A stretch of 64,000 nucleotides of DNA from Halomonas rhizosphaerae. GTDB taxonomy: Bacteria; Pseudomonadota; Gammaproteobacteria; Pseudomonadales; Halomonadaceae. Position numbers and translations under genes: made by a program. The stretch spans positions 62,001 to 126,000 of the forward strand of contig NZ_JASCQP010000026.1 of assembly GCF_030010555.1 (NCBI RefSeq), in the 5' to 3' direction. Positions 1-9,388 of this stretch are shown piece by piece. Position 1 is the first letter of the stretch. Each line of letters opens with the position of its first letter. Under the pieces are notes generated by a model that made no database searches, was not told the origin of the DNA, and worked only from the letters and a program-made list of their open reading frames with translations.

Positions 1-1
1 G

Positions 2-133
2 GGGCGCATCATCGAGGGCGGCACCCATCGCGAGCTGCTAGCCCGGGACGGCCTCTATGCCGCCCTATGGCGCCGTCAGTCCGGCGGATTCCTGGGGCTC
101 GATATCCGCGACGCGGCGACGGCAGGTGAGTGA
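2..133 (+). CDS. ABC exporter ATP-binding protein, C-terminal end (partial)
   Basis: The reading frame enters from the left edge and ends at TGA 131-133, giving the last 43 residues. They begin [19 protein letters not shown], the region after the H-loop of ABC exporter nucleotide-binding domains, where the line 'G.I.E.GTH.ELL...G.Y..L' is typical of MsbA-like or Atm1-like half-transporters that fuse membrane and ATPase domains. The Walker motifs and membrane part lie outside the window, so the substrate cannot be told. Family assignment rests on this short tail only. Confidence 0.7.
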   Translation, partial: GRIIEGGTHRELLARDGLYAALWRRQSGGFLGLDIRDAATAGE

Positions 134-141
134 GCGGCGTG

Positions 142-756
142 CTATCGGGCCATGCCGTCATCGGGCCGGTAGAAGAGGAACTGCTCCGTTTCTGCGGTCC
201 GGGGATAGACGCTTGCCCAGTCGGGCGACACCGTCCGGTGGTGGAAATAGAGGGCGCCAGCGGTGTGGTCGGTCAGTTCCTGATTGATCGCCTGTCGGGC
301 GACCTCCCTGGCGACCTCGTAGGCGTCGGGTTCCACGATCTCGTCCGGGCGCCCGTCGCACCACCAGGAGAACTGGCAGGGGGGCTGCTCGGAGCCCTCG
401 GTGACGACCTCGCAGATCGAGTTGGGAAAGCCCTCGTGGGCGAGCCGGTTCATGACGACATTGGCGACGGCTTCCATGTCGCGACCGGGCACGCCCTTGG
501 CTTCCCAGTAGATGCTGCGTGCCAGGCAGGTGATCGGCTCCTCCAGCGGATCGCTGCCCGCCGGGTCCACGGCCTGCACCTCCTGTTCGGTGATCGGCTC
601 GTCGGGCGGGGTGGCGTGGGCGTCGGGGGCGACGACCCGCTCCAGCACCTCGGCCTTGGCGGCGGCGGCCTCCGCCCGCTCCTCCTGCTCGGCGACGGTC
701 GGGCCGCTGGCGAGCAGCAAGGCCAGCAGCGCGGCGGCGACCCATGGGCGGTGCAT
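142..756 (-). CDS. SleB/CwlJ-type cell wall hydrolase, secreted
   Basis: This is a 204-residue protein with a Sec signal peptide (residues 1 to about 22, AAALLALLLASGPTVA core). An Ala/Glu-rich linker follows, then a Hydrolase_2 (SleB/CwlJ) domain from about residue 75. Visible family features are CLARSIYWEAKG, VANVVMNR and a PPCQFSWWCDG segment. The catalytic glutamate is expected in the WEA segment. Such enzymes cleave peptidoglycan as amidases or lytic enzymes; in Gram-negatives they act in the periplasm and their role is poorly known. Start chosen for the AGAGGT ribosome site about 7 nt upstream. It stands alone, and its 3' end faces the end of the ABC exporter gene. Confidence 0.82.
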   Translation of the reverse strand: MHRPWVAAALLALLLASGPTVAEQEERAEAAAAKAEVLERVVAPDAHATPPDEPITEQEVQAVDPAGSDPLEEPITCLARSIYWEAKGVPGRDMEAVANVVMNRLAHEGFPNSICEVVTEGSEQPPCQFSWWCDGRPDEIVEPDAYEVAREVARQAINQELTDHTAGALYFHHRTVSPDWASVYPRTAETEQFLFYRPDDGMAR

Positions 757-898
757 GGCCGTACCTCTCGCGATCAGGGGCGTCGGGCTCGCCGTGCCGG
801 GGCAGCATACTCGGTACCGGCAGGACGGGTCGGCGCGGGGTGGGGAGCCGTCTCAGTATAGCCCGCCGCCGCCCGACGAGGCCGAGGGGCGAAAGGGA

Positions 899-928
899 CC
901 CGGGCCGGCAGCGGGGTGCCGGCCCGGG
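899..928 (-). terminator. Strong hairpin, terminator of the FAD oxidoreductase gene
   Basis: This is a perfect 12-bp inverted repeat (CCCGGGCCGGCA / TGCCGGCCCGGG) around a 6-nt GCGGGG loop. It lies 5 bp past the stop of the minus-strand oxidoreductase gene. Read on the minus strand, a short CCCTTT run follows, so it fits an intrinsic terminator with a weak U-tract. Confidence 0.6.
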
Positions 929-933
929 CGGGG

Positions 934-2373
934 TCATGCCGTCCTGGCCAGCACCGCGGGCGCGATGTTCTGGTTGATGCGAAAGAGGTTGTCGGGGTCG
1001 TACCGGCGCTTGACCTCCTGGAGCCGGGCGTAGTTCTGGCCATAGGCGCTGTCGACCCGGCCTGCCTCGTCCTCGGTCAGGAAGTTGACGTAGCCGCCGC
1101 CGGTGGCGAACGGGCCGGTGTCACGGAAGACGCCCCGCGCCCAGTCCCGCACCCGGTCATCCTCGGCGGGGTCCTGCCAGCGGCCATGCACGTTCATCAC
1201 GAAGTTGGCATCCCTGCCGGCGTAGGCGGTGTCCGCCACCTCGACCTCGCCGGCGGCACCGCCCAGCTGGGCGATGAAGACCTCGCACTCGGGCCCGGGC
1301 AGGGCCTCGGCCCCGCGGATCACCGCGTCGATGAGCTCATCGGTGACTGCCAGGAAGTTGTGGGACTTCCAGTAGTTCCTCGCACCGGCGGTGAGCAGCG
1401 GGTCGAAGGCGGTCTGGAAGCCGGCATAGGGCTGGGGTCCGAGCATGCTGCCGACCGGCTCGCCGAACTCGAGCACCCGGGCCGCCAGGCGCTCGCCCTC
1501 CTCGAGGGCGCCGTGGTGCACCAGGGCGAAGACCACTACCGGCTGGCCATGGATCGATTCGGGCAGGAACGGCAGCGGCGGTGCCTGGCGCAATACCGTC
1601 CAGATGCTGAGCTCGCGCGGCGCCCCGGCGCTGAGGTCGCGCCAGGCCCGCAACACCTTCTGTGCCTGGGCGAAGGGGTAGACCACCAGGCCGGCATGCA
1701 CCTGGGGGCCCACCGGGTGGAGCCGGAACTCGAAGGAGGTGACCACGCCGAAATTGCCGCCGCCGCCCTGCAGGGCCCAGAACAGCTCGGGTTCCTGGCT
1801 GGCCGAGACCACGTGCAGTTGGCCGTCGGCGGTCACGATGTCGGCGGATAGCAGGTTGTCGATGGTCAGGCCGTACTGGCGGGTCAGCCAGCCGAAGCCG
1901 CCGCCCAGACACAGCCCGGCCACCCCGGTGGTGGAGTTGATGCCCAGCGGTGTGGCCAGGCCGAAGGCCTGGGTCTCGTGGTCGACGTCGCCGAGCAGGG
2001 CGCCGGCGCCCACGCGTGCAGTCCGGGCCTGCGGGTCGACCCGCACGCCCCGCAGGGCCGAGAGGTCGATCACCAGGCCGCCTTCGGCCACGGCATTGCC
2101 GGCGATATGGTGGCCCCCGCCGCGCACGCTCACCAGCATGCGGTGGTCGCGGGCGAAGTCGATGGCACGACGCACGTCCTGGCTGCCCAGGCAGCGGGCG
2201 ATCAACGCCGGATGGCGGTCGACCATGCCGTTCCAGACGCGGCGGGTCGCCTCGTAGTCGGCATCGGCGGGGGTGATGACACCACCCCGGATGCCGGCGG
2301 CGAGTGCCTCGGCCTCCTCGGGTTGCAGCACGGCCAGGGGGCCGTCCAGGGAGCGATAGGTCAGGGTTTCCAT
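934..2373 (-). CDS. FAD-binding oxidoreductase, berberine-bridge-enzyme-like
   Basis: This 479-residue protein has an N-terminal FAD-binding PCMH (FAD_binding_4) domain, about residues 40-210. The VRGGGHHIAGNAV segment carries the His usually used for covalent FAD attachment in this family, and a GLCLGGGFGWLTRQYGL stretch follows. The C-terminal BBE domain ends with the characteristic NLFRINQNIAP. It probably oxidises a carbohydrate, alcohol or alkaloid-type substrate with O2; the substrate is unknown. Start at 2373 is chosen for the GGAGAGGACCC ribosome site; the frame stays open further upstream but runs through non-conserved sequence. It is divergent from an AraC-type gene, which may regulate it. 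Confidence 0.88.
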   Translation of the reverse strand: METLTYRSLDGPLAVLQPEEAEALAAGIRGGVITPADADYEATRRVWNGMVDRHPALIARCLGSQDVRRAIDFARDHRMLVSVRGGGHHIAGNAVAEGGLVIDLSALRGVRVDPQARTARVGAGALLGDVDHETQAFGLATPLGINSTTGVAGLCLGGGFGWLTRQYGLTIDNLLSADIVTADGQLHVVSASQEPELFWALQGGGGNFGVVTSFEFRLHPVGPQVHAGLVVYPFAQAQKVLRAWRDLSAGAPRELSIWTVLRQAPPLPFLPESIHGQPVVVFALVHHGALEEGERLAARVLEFGEPVGSMLGPQPYAGFQTAFDPLLTAGARNYWKSHNFLAVTDELIDAVIRGAEALPGPECEVFIAQLGGAAGEVEVADTAYAGRDANFVMNVHGRWQDPAEDDRVRDWARGVFRDTGPFATGGGYVNFLTEDEAGRVDSAYGQNYARLQEVKRRYDPDNLFRINQNIAPAVLARTA

Positions 2374-2567
2374 GGGTCCTCTCCGGGTCAGGGGAATGAC
2401 GGTGGCGGTGGCCACTGCGGAAGTATGCGGCGCCATGCGGTGGCGCGACTGGCCCCGACTCCGTCGGACTTGTCCGGGAATCCGGTTTGTCATGGCGATG
2501 GGGGGCATCGTCCGCGATACTGAGTGATACCGGCTTCGACGCACCTTCCCCCACCGACGAGGTGGCC

Positions 2568-3590
2568 ATGAGTCAGGACACGCTGTCCCAGGTACTGCGC
2601 AGCATCCGCTTGCGGGGGGCGGTGTTCTACCATGTCGAGGGCAATGACCGCTGGGTGAGCGAATCGCCCCCGGCCAGGGCCATCGCCGCGCTGATCATGC
2701 CGGGGATCGACCACGTCATGGCCTACCATGTGCTGACCCAGGGGAGCTGCTGGACCATGGTGGTCGGCGAGGCGCCGGTGCGGCTGCAGGAAGGCGACGT
2801 GGTGATGTTTCCCCACGGCGACCGCCATGTGATCTCCAGCGAGCCGGGCCTGCGCGGGGAGGTGGACATGCGCCCCTATGGATTGCCCCGCCCGGAGCAG
2901 CTGCCGTTCTTCGCCAGCCGGCGCGGTGCCTCGCTGTCGATGGCGCGACTGGACCCGGCCAGCGACCGGCACGGGGCGACCCTGGTATGCGGCTTCTTCG
3001 GCTGCGACGTGCACCCCTTCAACCCGCTGCTCGCCAGCCTCCCCCAGCTGCTGCATGTGCCTGCCGGGCAGGCCGATGACGATGACTGGATTGCCCACTT
3101 CATCCGCTTCGCGCTGTCGGAGTCGACCCTCAAGCGGCCGGGCGGGGAGGCGCTGCTCGAGCGACTGAGCGAGACGATGTTCGTCGCGCTGGTGCGCCGC
3201 TACCTCCATGACCTGCCCGAGGGGCCGCCGACCTGGCTGGCCGGGCTGAACGATCGCTATGTCGGGCGTGCCCTGGCGCTGCTTCATGCCCGGCCCGCCG
3301 AGGCCTGGACGATCGACCGGCTCGCCGATCACGTCGGCCTGTCACGTTCGTCCCTGCATGAGCGCTTCGCCCGCTTCACCGGCCATGCGCCGATGCATTA
3401 CCTCGCCAAGTGGCGCATGCAGGTGGCCGCCGGGCTGCTGCGCCAGTCCAGCGCACCGATCGCCTCGATTGCGCTGGAAGTCGGCTACGAGTCCGAGTCC
3501 GCCTTCAGTCGCGCCTTCCGCCGGGAAGTCGGCCAGCCACCCGCGGCCTGGCGGCGTCAGCGGGCCCGGCTGGGCGCCGGCGCGGCCTAG
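2568..3590 (+). CDS. AraC-family transcriptional regulator with N-terminal cupin
   Basis: This is a 340-residue protein. The N-terminal half resembles the AraC_binding (cupin-6) sensor: an RGAVFYHVEG start, a GSCWTMV segment and a GDVVMFPHGDRHVI turn typical of a cupin barrel. The C-terminal 100 residues form two AraC helix-turn-helix motifs (WTIDRLADHVGLSRSSLHERFARFTGHAPMHYL, split here as WTIDRLADHVGLSRSSLHER and the following FTGHAPMHYL; then IALEVGYESESAFSRAFRRE). ATG 2568 follows GACGAGG. It is divergently paired with the FAD oxidoreductase gene (195-bp gap), the usual arrangement for a regulator and its target. That link is inferred. Confidence 0.9.
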   Translation: MSQDTLSQVLRSIRLRGAVFYHVEGNDRWVSESPPARAIAALIMPGIDHVMAYHVLTQGSCWTMVVGEAPVRLQEGDVVMFPHGDRHVISSEPGLRGEVDMRPYGLPRPEQLPFFASRRGASLSMARLDPASDRHGATLVCGFFGCDVHPFNPLLASLPQLLHVPAGQADDDDWIAHFIRFALSESTLKRPGGEALLERLSETMFVALVRRYLHDLPEGPPTWLAGLNDRYVGRALALLHARPAEAWTIDRLADHVGLSRSSLHERFARFTGHAPMHYLAKWRMQVAAGLLRQSSAPIASIALEVGYESESAFSRAFRREVGQPPAAWRRQRARLGAGAA

Positions 3591-3614
3591 GGCAGTGGCA
3601 CTGCCAAGCAAGCG

Positions 3615-3640
3615 TCGCCCGGTCGAGGTCCGGGCGATTT
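3615..3640 (+). terminator. Hairpin after the AraC-type gene
   Basis: TCGCCCGG and CCGGGCGA form an 8-bp stem around a 7-nt loop and are followed by TTT. It lies 25 bp past the AraC-type stop and directly before the ribosome site of the next gene, so it may terminate or attenuate transcription between the two. Confidence 0.45.
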
Positions 3641-3651
3641 AGGAGGGAAAG

Positions 3652-4275
3652 ATGCTGCCGGAACTGCTGTCGATGGTGGCCCTCGGCCAGGCGAGCGACC
3701 CGGTCTCGGCGGCGCTGGCCCGCGTCGAGGAGGTCAACGCCTACCGCCTGGTGCTGCGCAGCCAGGGGCGACGCGGCGAGGAGGTCATCCGCTATGCCTA
3801 TCGTCGCCCGGGCTTCATCCGCATGGACCTGGTCTCGCCCTATCCGGGGGCCGTGGTGATCTACAGCCCCGAGACGCGGCGGGTCAGGCTGTGGCCCTTC
3901 GGGTCGCCACAGCGGCGTGCCGGCCTCTCCCTCAGCCCCCTCAACCCCCTGGTGCAAAGCGCCAGGGGACACCGGGTGGACCAGTCGGACGTCGCGTCCC
4001 TGCTGCGCAACGTGCAACGGCTGCACCGGCAGGGGGAGCTGCGCCTGCTGGGCGAGGCGCCGGTCGACGGCCGGCGCAGCCACCACCTGGTCGTGCAGGG
4101 CGGGGAGGGGCATCGCGTGGGCGAGGTCGCCCGCTATGAGCTGTGGCTCGACGCCGAGACGCTGTTTCCGCGCCGGGTCACCAGCAGCGACCGGTGGGGC
4201 AAGGTGATCGAGCGGGTACGGCTGGAGGAGATCGTCATCGATCCCGACCTGCCGGCCGGCTTCTTCACGCCCTGA
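3652..4275 (+). CDS. LolA-like / DUF1571-like envelope protein
   Basis: This is a 207-residue protein resembling the LolA-like fold family (LolA, LolB, RseB-N, DUF1571): an N-terminal helix, then a beta-rich body with GFIRMDLVSPYPGAVVIYSP and a closing segment YELWLDAETLFPRRV ('L..D..T.LP.R.'), typical of these half-barrels. Members bind lipids or lipoproteins at the cell envelope. No clear signal peptide is seen: the start MLPELLSMVALGQ is only weakly hydrophobic, so location is uncertain. Start supported by a strong AGGAGGG ribosome site. The SRPBCC gene follows after 34 bp. Confidence 0.6.
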   Translation: MLPELLSMVALGQASDPVSAALARVEEVNAYRLVLRSQGRRGEEVIRYAYRRPGFIRMDLVSPYPGAVVIYSPETRRVRLWPFGSPQRRAGLSLSPLNPLVQSARGHRVDQSDVASLLRNVQRLHRQGELRLLGEAPVDGRRSHHLVVQGGEGHRVGEVARYELWLDAETLFPRRVTSSDRWGKVIERVRLEEIVIDPDLPAGFFTP

Positions 4276-4309
4276 ATCCGCGTCCCGGACGATGCGCTGG
4301 AGCCCATGC

Positions 4310-4792
4310 ATGGCAGAGCTGCGGTTCGTCACCACCTGGTGGCTCGAGGCCCCCCTCGACGATGTGTACCGGACGATCGCACGATCGCAGTGCTGGCCGG
4401 CCTGGTGGAAGGGCCTGCGCACCGTGGAAGAACTGGCGCCGGGTAACAGTGAGGGAATCGGCCGCGTCTATCGCTATACCTGGCAGAGTCGTATGGGCTA
4501 TCGCCTGTGCTTCGAGGTCCGCGTGACCCGTGTCCTGCCGGGTCGGCTGATCGAGGGCGTGGCCCGGGGCGATGTGCAGGGAACCGGGCGCTGGCGGCTG
4601 AGCGAGGAGGGGCCTGTCACCCGAGTGCGCTACGAGTGGCGGGTACGACCCGTGCGGCGCTGGATGGCCCTGGTCGCCCCGGTCGCGGGGCCGCTGTTCG
4701 CCTGGAACCACCATGCCGTGATGCAGGACGGGGCCGAAGGGCTCGCCCGGCGGCTCGAGGCGCGGCTGCTGGGGACGTCCCAGGACGAATAA
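4310..4792 (+). CDS. SRPBCC-family (START-like) protein
   Basis: This 160-residue single-domain protein has the SRPBCC/polyketide-cyclase pattern: an N-terminal strand and turn with APLDDVYRTIARSQCWPAWW, central antiparallel strands (YRYTWQSRMGYRLCFEVRV, RLIEGVARGDVQGTGRWRL) and a long C-terminal helix (MQDGAEGLARRLEARL). Such folds bind hydrophobic ligands. The Met at 4310 is preferred over 4292 because it opens directly on the domain's first strand. Probably cotranscribed with the upstream LolA-like gene. The ligand is unknown. Confidence 0.72.
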   Translation: MAELRFVTTWWLEAPLDDVYRTIARSQCWPAWWKGLRTVEELAPGNSEGIGRVYRYTWQSRMGYRLCFEVRVTRVLPGRLIEGVARGDVQGTGRWRLSEEGPVTRVRYEWRVRPVRRWMALVAPVAGPLFAWNHHAVMQDGAEGLARRLEARLLGTSQDE

Positions 4793-4832
4793 CTGACGCT
4801 GCCTTCCACATGTCTCTGAGCGTGCCGGTGTC

Positions 4833-6113
4833 CTACAGCCACCAGGCCAGCGCCAGGCCCGCGCCCATCGAGGCGACCATCGGCAGGGCGACCCGCTTGC
4901 CAAGCTGTCGGGTACCGAAGGCGGTGGCCAGCCCCGACTTGAAGAGATTGTTGACCGCAGCGGCGATCACGATGCCCAGCACCGCGGTGGAGGGGGCGAT
5001 GCGCTCCAGCGACATGCGGGTCAGCGACAGGGTGATGGCGTCGACGTCGGCCACCCCCGAGGAGGCCGCCAGCAGGTAGATGCCGGCCTCGCCCAGGGCG
5101 CCGCGCAGCCACTCGCCGAGCAGCATGATCACCGCCAGCAGGCCGCCGAACAGCAGTGCCGTGCGCAGTTCCAGGGGGTTCTGGATCGGGGTGGTGCTTT
5201 CGACACTGAGGGCCTGGCGGTGGTGGCGCCAGAGGTACAGCGCCGGCAGATAGAGCATCATTCCCATCACCGTGACCGGGAGCAGCAGCGCCGGCAGCAG
5301 CCCGGGACTGATCACCGCGGCATAGAGCAGGATGCGCGGGAACATGGTGCCGCAGGCCAGCAGGATGCCGGCGGCCAGCATCGCCTCGACCTCCCGGCTC
5401 TGGCGCGATGTCCGCGCGAAGTGCAGGGTCAGCGCCGTGGAGGAGGAGAGCCCGGCGAAGAGGCCGGTGAAGAGGATGCCCTTCTCGGCGCCGCCCAGGC
5501 GCATGGCGAAGTAGCCGACGAAGGAGATCGAGGCGATCAGCACCACCATCCACCAGATCTCGTAGGGGTTGAGCGCTTCGCCGGGGCCCATGCCGCGATC
5601 GGGGAGCAGCGGCAGCATCACCACGGTGATCAGCAGCAGCTTGAGGCCGGCATCGAGCTCGTGGGCCTGCAGCTTGTTCAACAGGCCGTGAATCTCGTGC
5701 TTGTTGTCGAGGATCACCGCGGTGATCACCGCACAGGCGGCGGCCAGCGCCAGGTCGATCGCCACGGCCACCGCGCCGAAGCAGAAGGTCAGCAGCAGGC
5801 CCACCAGGCCGGTGATGCTGTAGTCATGCTGCTCGGCCAGCTTGGCGCGCCAGGCGACCAGGCTGATGCCGGCCACGGCCACGAAGACCAGCGGAAAGGC
5901 CCAGTCGCTGACGGTGTCCGAGAGCAGCGCGGCGATGCCGCCGAGCAGCCCGACCAGCGAGTGGGTACGGATCCCGGCGATGCGCTCGCCGGACTTCTGC
6001 TCCCGGGCCACCCAGCCGCGCTCGATGCCGATCAGGGCGCCCAGCAGCAGCGCCACGCCCAGGCGGATGGCGGAGTCATTGGCGGTGAGGAACTGGCTGG
6101 CGACATCGTCCAT
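4833..6113 (-). CDS. MgtC/SapB-type N-terminus with DUF4010 membrane protein
   Basis: This 426-residue inner-membrane protein has many transmembrane helices. The N-terminal part carries the MgtC/SapB signature (RLGVALLLGALIGIERGW, then GIRTHSLVGLLGG). The second half is DUF4010 (GGAEKGILFTGLFAGLSSST, SSGVADVDAITLSLTRM). Homologues are of unknown function and are often linked with metal or ion homeostasis. No operon partner is evident; it converges with the SRPBCC gene and is divergent from the GGDEF-EAL gene. Confidence 0.85.
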   Translation of the reverse strand: MDDVASQFLTANDSAIRLGVALLLGALIGIERGWVAREQKSGERIAGIRTHSLVGLLGGIAALLSDTVSDWAFPLVFVAVAGISLVAWRAKLAEQHDYSITGLVGLLLTFCFGAVAVAIDLALAAACAVITAVILDNKHEIHGLLNKLQAHELDAGLKLLLITVVMLPLLPDRGMGPGEALNPYEIWWMVVLIASISFVGYFAMRLGGAEKGILFTGLFAGLSSSTALTLHFARTSRQSREVEAMLAAGILLACGTMFPRILLYAAVISPGLLPALLLPVTVMGMMLYLPALYLWRHHRQALSVESTTPIQNPLELRTALLFGGLLAVIMLLGEWLRGALGEAGIYLLAASSGVADVDAITLSLTRMSLERIAPSTAVLGIVIAAAVNNLFKSGLATAFGTRQLGKRVALPMVASMGAGLALAWWL

Positions 6114-6286
6114 GGGCAGGGCTTCCCGGTGCCGTCCGATGGTTGGCGGATTCTTTCATGGTGGCCCGCGGTGAGGTCTGCTTCAATGGGGGCTGCGGGA
6201 AAGCGCCTCCACGATGGGCCGGACGCATTATTCCCACCCAGCCGGTACACTGAACGTCTTGATTCAACGCAAGGATTGCCCGTGAC

Positions 6287-9200
6287 ATGAGGGATGTGTC
6301 GCCCCCCTCCGACGAGGCGCTGCTGGAGAGCCGTCATCGGCGACTGCGTTGTCGTGCCATCGCCCTCTACCTGCTCGCCCTGCTGGCCCTGCTGCTGCTG
6401 TTCGCCGGGATCCTGCTGGACCAGCACCGACGCGACCTGGAGCTGGGTCGGGAGCGCGCCAGCGCGCGGGCCGACCTGGTGGCCGAATGGGTGGCCAGTA
6501 CCTTCGAGGTCAGCGATCACACGCTCTCCAGCCTGGTGCAGGTGTTCCAGTCGCCTCTCGGGCAGGCATTGCTGGCACGCCGCGGCAATGATGCGGCCCT
6601 CGAGGCACTCCTTCGCCAGCACAGCCATCGCCATGCCTTGATCGATGACCTCGGTATCGTCAGTGCCGGGGGGATGCTGCGGGCCTCTGCCAACCCGGCA
6701 TTTTCACAGGGTCTCGACGTCACCGGCCTGCCCCATTTTCAGGCCTTCGAGCAGGATGCAGACCGCCAGGAGTGGGTGTCCCCGCTCTTCTGGTCGGCCG
6801 TCAGCCAGGACTTCCATGTGGCGCATGCCCGTCGCCTGGTCGGGCCGGATGGGGACTTCCAGGGCCTGGCCGTGCTTAGGCTCAATCCCGACATCTTCGG
6901 CGAGGCCCTCGAGCGACTGAACATGACCCGCGGCGAAAGCATTGCCATTCTCGATACCGAAATGCGGCTGGTCACCCGGCGGCCGGCCTTCGATGAGAGG
7001 GGCGCCATGGGCGTGCTCGGCACCCCGGTCAGCGAGCCGCTGACACGGGCCTTCCTCGACAGCGGCGAGGCGGCGACGACCCTGCGCACCGCCTCGCCGC
7101 TGGACGGCAACGAGCGCCTCTATGCCATGCAGCGGGTCGAAGGGCTGCCACTCCTGGTGGTGGTCGGCGAGGAGCTCGAGGTGTTGCTCGCCGGCTGGTG
7201 GCAGCGGCTCTGGCTGCTGGGCGCCATCTTCCTGGTGGTGGCGGCGCTGGGCTGGTGGCTGCTGCACCATTACCTCGGTCGCTTGCAACTGGAGGGCGAC
7301 CTGCGCCGGCGGCTAATGGAGCGCGAGCAGGCCCGACGGGCGGTGCAGGACCGCGAGGCGAGGCTGCAGGCCCTGATCGGCTCGATCCAGGACATGATCT
7401 TCGTGTTCGATGCCGAGGGACGCTTCGTCTATGTCCATGCCGTGGACCGTGACCAGCTGCTCGACGAGGCCGAGGCACTGCTGCAGCGCCACTATCGCGA
7501 GGTTCTGCCGGACGCGGTGGCGCAACGGTTCGACCAGGCCCTGGCCAAGCTCAAGGCCAGCGGCGAGCCGGTGGAGACCGAGTATCGCGTCACCCTGGCC
7601 GGCGTGCCCCGCGACTTCCAGGCCATCATCAGTCCGCTGGCCGAGGAGGGCGAAGGCTTCAGCGGGGTGCTCGCCGTGGTGCGCGAGGTGACCCAGTCCC
7701 GCGCCACGGAGGCCCAGCTGCGCATCGCCGCCACCGCCTTCGAGACCCACATGGGGATGGTCATCACCGATGCCGAGAGCAGGATCCTCAAGGTCAACGA
7801 CACCTTCACCCGCATCACCGGCTATGCCGAGTCCGAGGTGCTGGGGCGCAATCCGAGCCTGCTCAGCTCCGGGCGCCACGACGAGGCCTTCTACCGGCAC
7901 CTCTGGGAGAGCGTGCAGGAGAACGGCAGCTGGCAGGGCGAGATCTGGAACCGGCGCAGGAACGGCGAGGTGTTCCCGGAGTGGCTGACCGTCAGCGCGG
8001 TGCGCGACGAGGCCGGCGAGCTGACCCACTACGTGGCCACCTTCAGCGATATCACCCAGCGCAAGGCCGCCGAGGAGGAGGTCCACCAGCTCGCCTTCTA
8101 CGACCCCCTGACCGGGCTGCCCAATCGCCGGCTGATGCTGGACCGCCTGGAGGGCGCGCTCAAGGACAGCTATCGCAGCGACCAGTTCGGCGCGCTGCTC
8201 TATCTCGACCTGGACAACTTCAAGCAGGTCAACGACACCCTGGGCCACCATGCCGGCGACCAGCTGCTGCAGCAGATCGCGAGTCGGTTGGGCGGGGTGT
8301 TGCGCGCCCCCGATACCCTGGCACGGCTGGGCGGCGACGAGTTCGCCGTGCTGCTGCACGACCTGGGGCGTGACCCGCAGCGAGTGGCGGTCGTTGCCGA
8401 GCGTATCGCCCACAAGCTGCTCGGGGTGCTCCAGGCGCCGGTCGGCCTGGCCGGAAGCTCGGTGACGATGACCGGCAGCATCGGCATCACGCTCTACCGC
8501 GATCACGGCACGACCCTCGACGAGATCCTCCAGCAGGCCGACATGGCCCTCTTCCAGGCGAAGCGGGCCGGGCGCGACACCCTGCGCTTCTTCGACCCTG
8601 CCATGCAGGCCCAGCTTCACGCCCGTGCCCGGCTCGAGGCGGACCTGCGCCAGGCCTTGGCCCGGGACGAGTTCCTGCTCCACTACCAGCCCCAGGTGGA
8701 TGCCGATCGTCGCATGATCGGGGTCGAGGCGCTGCTGCGCTGGCAGCACCCGGAACGGGGCATGGTCTCCCCCGGCGACTTCATCCCGCTGGCCGAGGAG
8801 AACCGGCTGATCGTGCCCATCGGCGGCTGGGTGCTGGAGGCCGCCTGTCGCCAGCTGGTGGCCTGGGCCGCGGATCCCGCCACGGCCGACCTCACGGTCT
8901 CGGTGAACGTCAGCCCCCAGCAGTTCCGCGAGGCGGCCTTCGTCGATCACGTACTGGCCACCCTGGCGAGCACCGGCGCCCGCCCCGAGCGGCTCAAGCT
9001 CGAGGTGACCGAGAGCCTGTTCGTCGACGATCGCGACGAGGCCCGCGAGACCATGCGGCGCCTCAGAGAGCATGGCGTGACCTTCGCCCTGGACGACTTC
9101 GGCACCGGCTATTCCTCGCTCTCCTACCTCAAGCGTCTGCCCCTGGACCAGCTCAAGATCGACCAGTCCTTCGTGCGCGACCTGCTGGAGGACGAGGCCA

Positions 9201-9379
9201 GTGCGGCCATCGTCGCCAGCACCATCGCCCTCTCCGAGAGCCTGGAGCTGGAGGTGATCGCCGAGGGGGTCGAGACCGAGGCCCAGCGGGCCTGGCTGGT
9301 GGCGCATGGCTGCCACGCCTTCCAGGGCTACCTCTTTGGACGGCCGGTGCCGGTGGAGGCGTTGGTGCTCAGCTGCTGA
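6287..9379 (+). CDS. Membrane-bound PAS-GGDEF-EAL cyclic-di-GMP enzyme
   Basis: This 1030-residue protein has TM1 at about 24-46, a periplasmic Cache-like sensor up to about 300, TM2 at about 308-328, a PAS domain from about 360, a second PAS from about 480, GGDEF from about 600 and EAL from about 780. The diguanylate cyclase motif GGDEF is intact (about 682-686), with an RxxD inhibitory site (RAPD) five residues before it. The EAL domain has GVEALLRWQHP, DDFGTGYSSL and KIDQSFVRDL, so it looks catalytically competent as a phosphodiesterase. It could make or degrade c-di-GMP in response to a periplasmic signal. AAGGA lies about 11 nt before the ATG. Monocistronic. Confidence 0.93.
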   Translation: MRDVSPPSDEALLESRHRRLRCRAIALYLLALLALLLLFAGILLDQHRRDLELGRERASARADLVAEWVASTFEVSDHTLSSLVQVFQSPLGQALLARRGNDAALEALLRQHSHRHALIDDLGIVSAGGMLRASANPAFSQGLDVTGLPHFQAFEQDADRQEWVSPLFWSAVSQDFHVAHARRLVGPDGDFQGLAVLRLNPDIFGEALERLNMTRGESIAILDTEMRLVTRRPAFDERGAMGVLGTPVSEPLTRAFLDSGEAATTLRTASPLDGNERLYAMQRVEGLPLLVVVGEELEVLLAGWWQRLWLLGAIFLVVAALGWWLLHHYLGRLQLEGDLRRRLMEREQARRAVQDREARLQALIGSIQDMIFVFDAEGRFVYVHAVDRDQLLDEAEALLQRHYREVLPDAVAQRFDQALAKLKASGEPVETEYRVTLAGVPRDFQAIISPLAEEGEGFSGVLAVVREVTQSRATEAQLRIAATAFETHMGMVITDAESRILKVNDTFTRITGYAESEVLGRNPSLLSSGRHDEAFYRHLWESVQENGSWQGEIWNRRRNGEVFPEWLTVSAVRDEAGELTHYVATFSDITQRKAAEEEVHQLAFYDPLTGLPNRRLMLDRLEGALKDSYRSDQFGALLYLDLDNFKQVNDTLGHHAGDQLLQQIASRLGGVLRAPDTLARLGGDEFAVLLHDLGRDPQRVAVVAERIAHKLLGVLQAPVGLAGSSVTMTGSIGITLYRDHGTTLDEILQQADMALFQAKRAGRDTLRFFDPAMQAQLHARARLEADLRQALARDEFLLHYQPQVDADRRMIGVEALLRWQHPERGMVSPGDFIPLAEENRLIVPIGGWVLEAACRQLVAWAADPATADLTVSVNVSPQQFREAAFVDHVLATLASTGARPERLKLEVTESLFVDDRDEARETMRRLREHGVTFALDDFGTGYSSLSYLKRLPLDQLKIDQSFVRDLLEDEASAAIVASTIALSESLELEVIAEGVETEAQRAWLVAHGCHAFQGYLFGRPVPVEALVLSC

Positions 9380-9388
9380 TCATCGGGC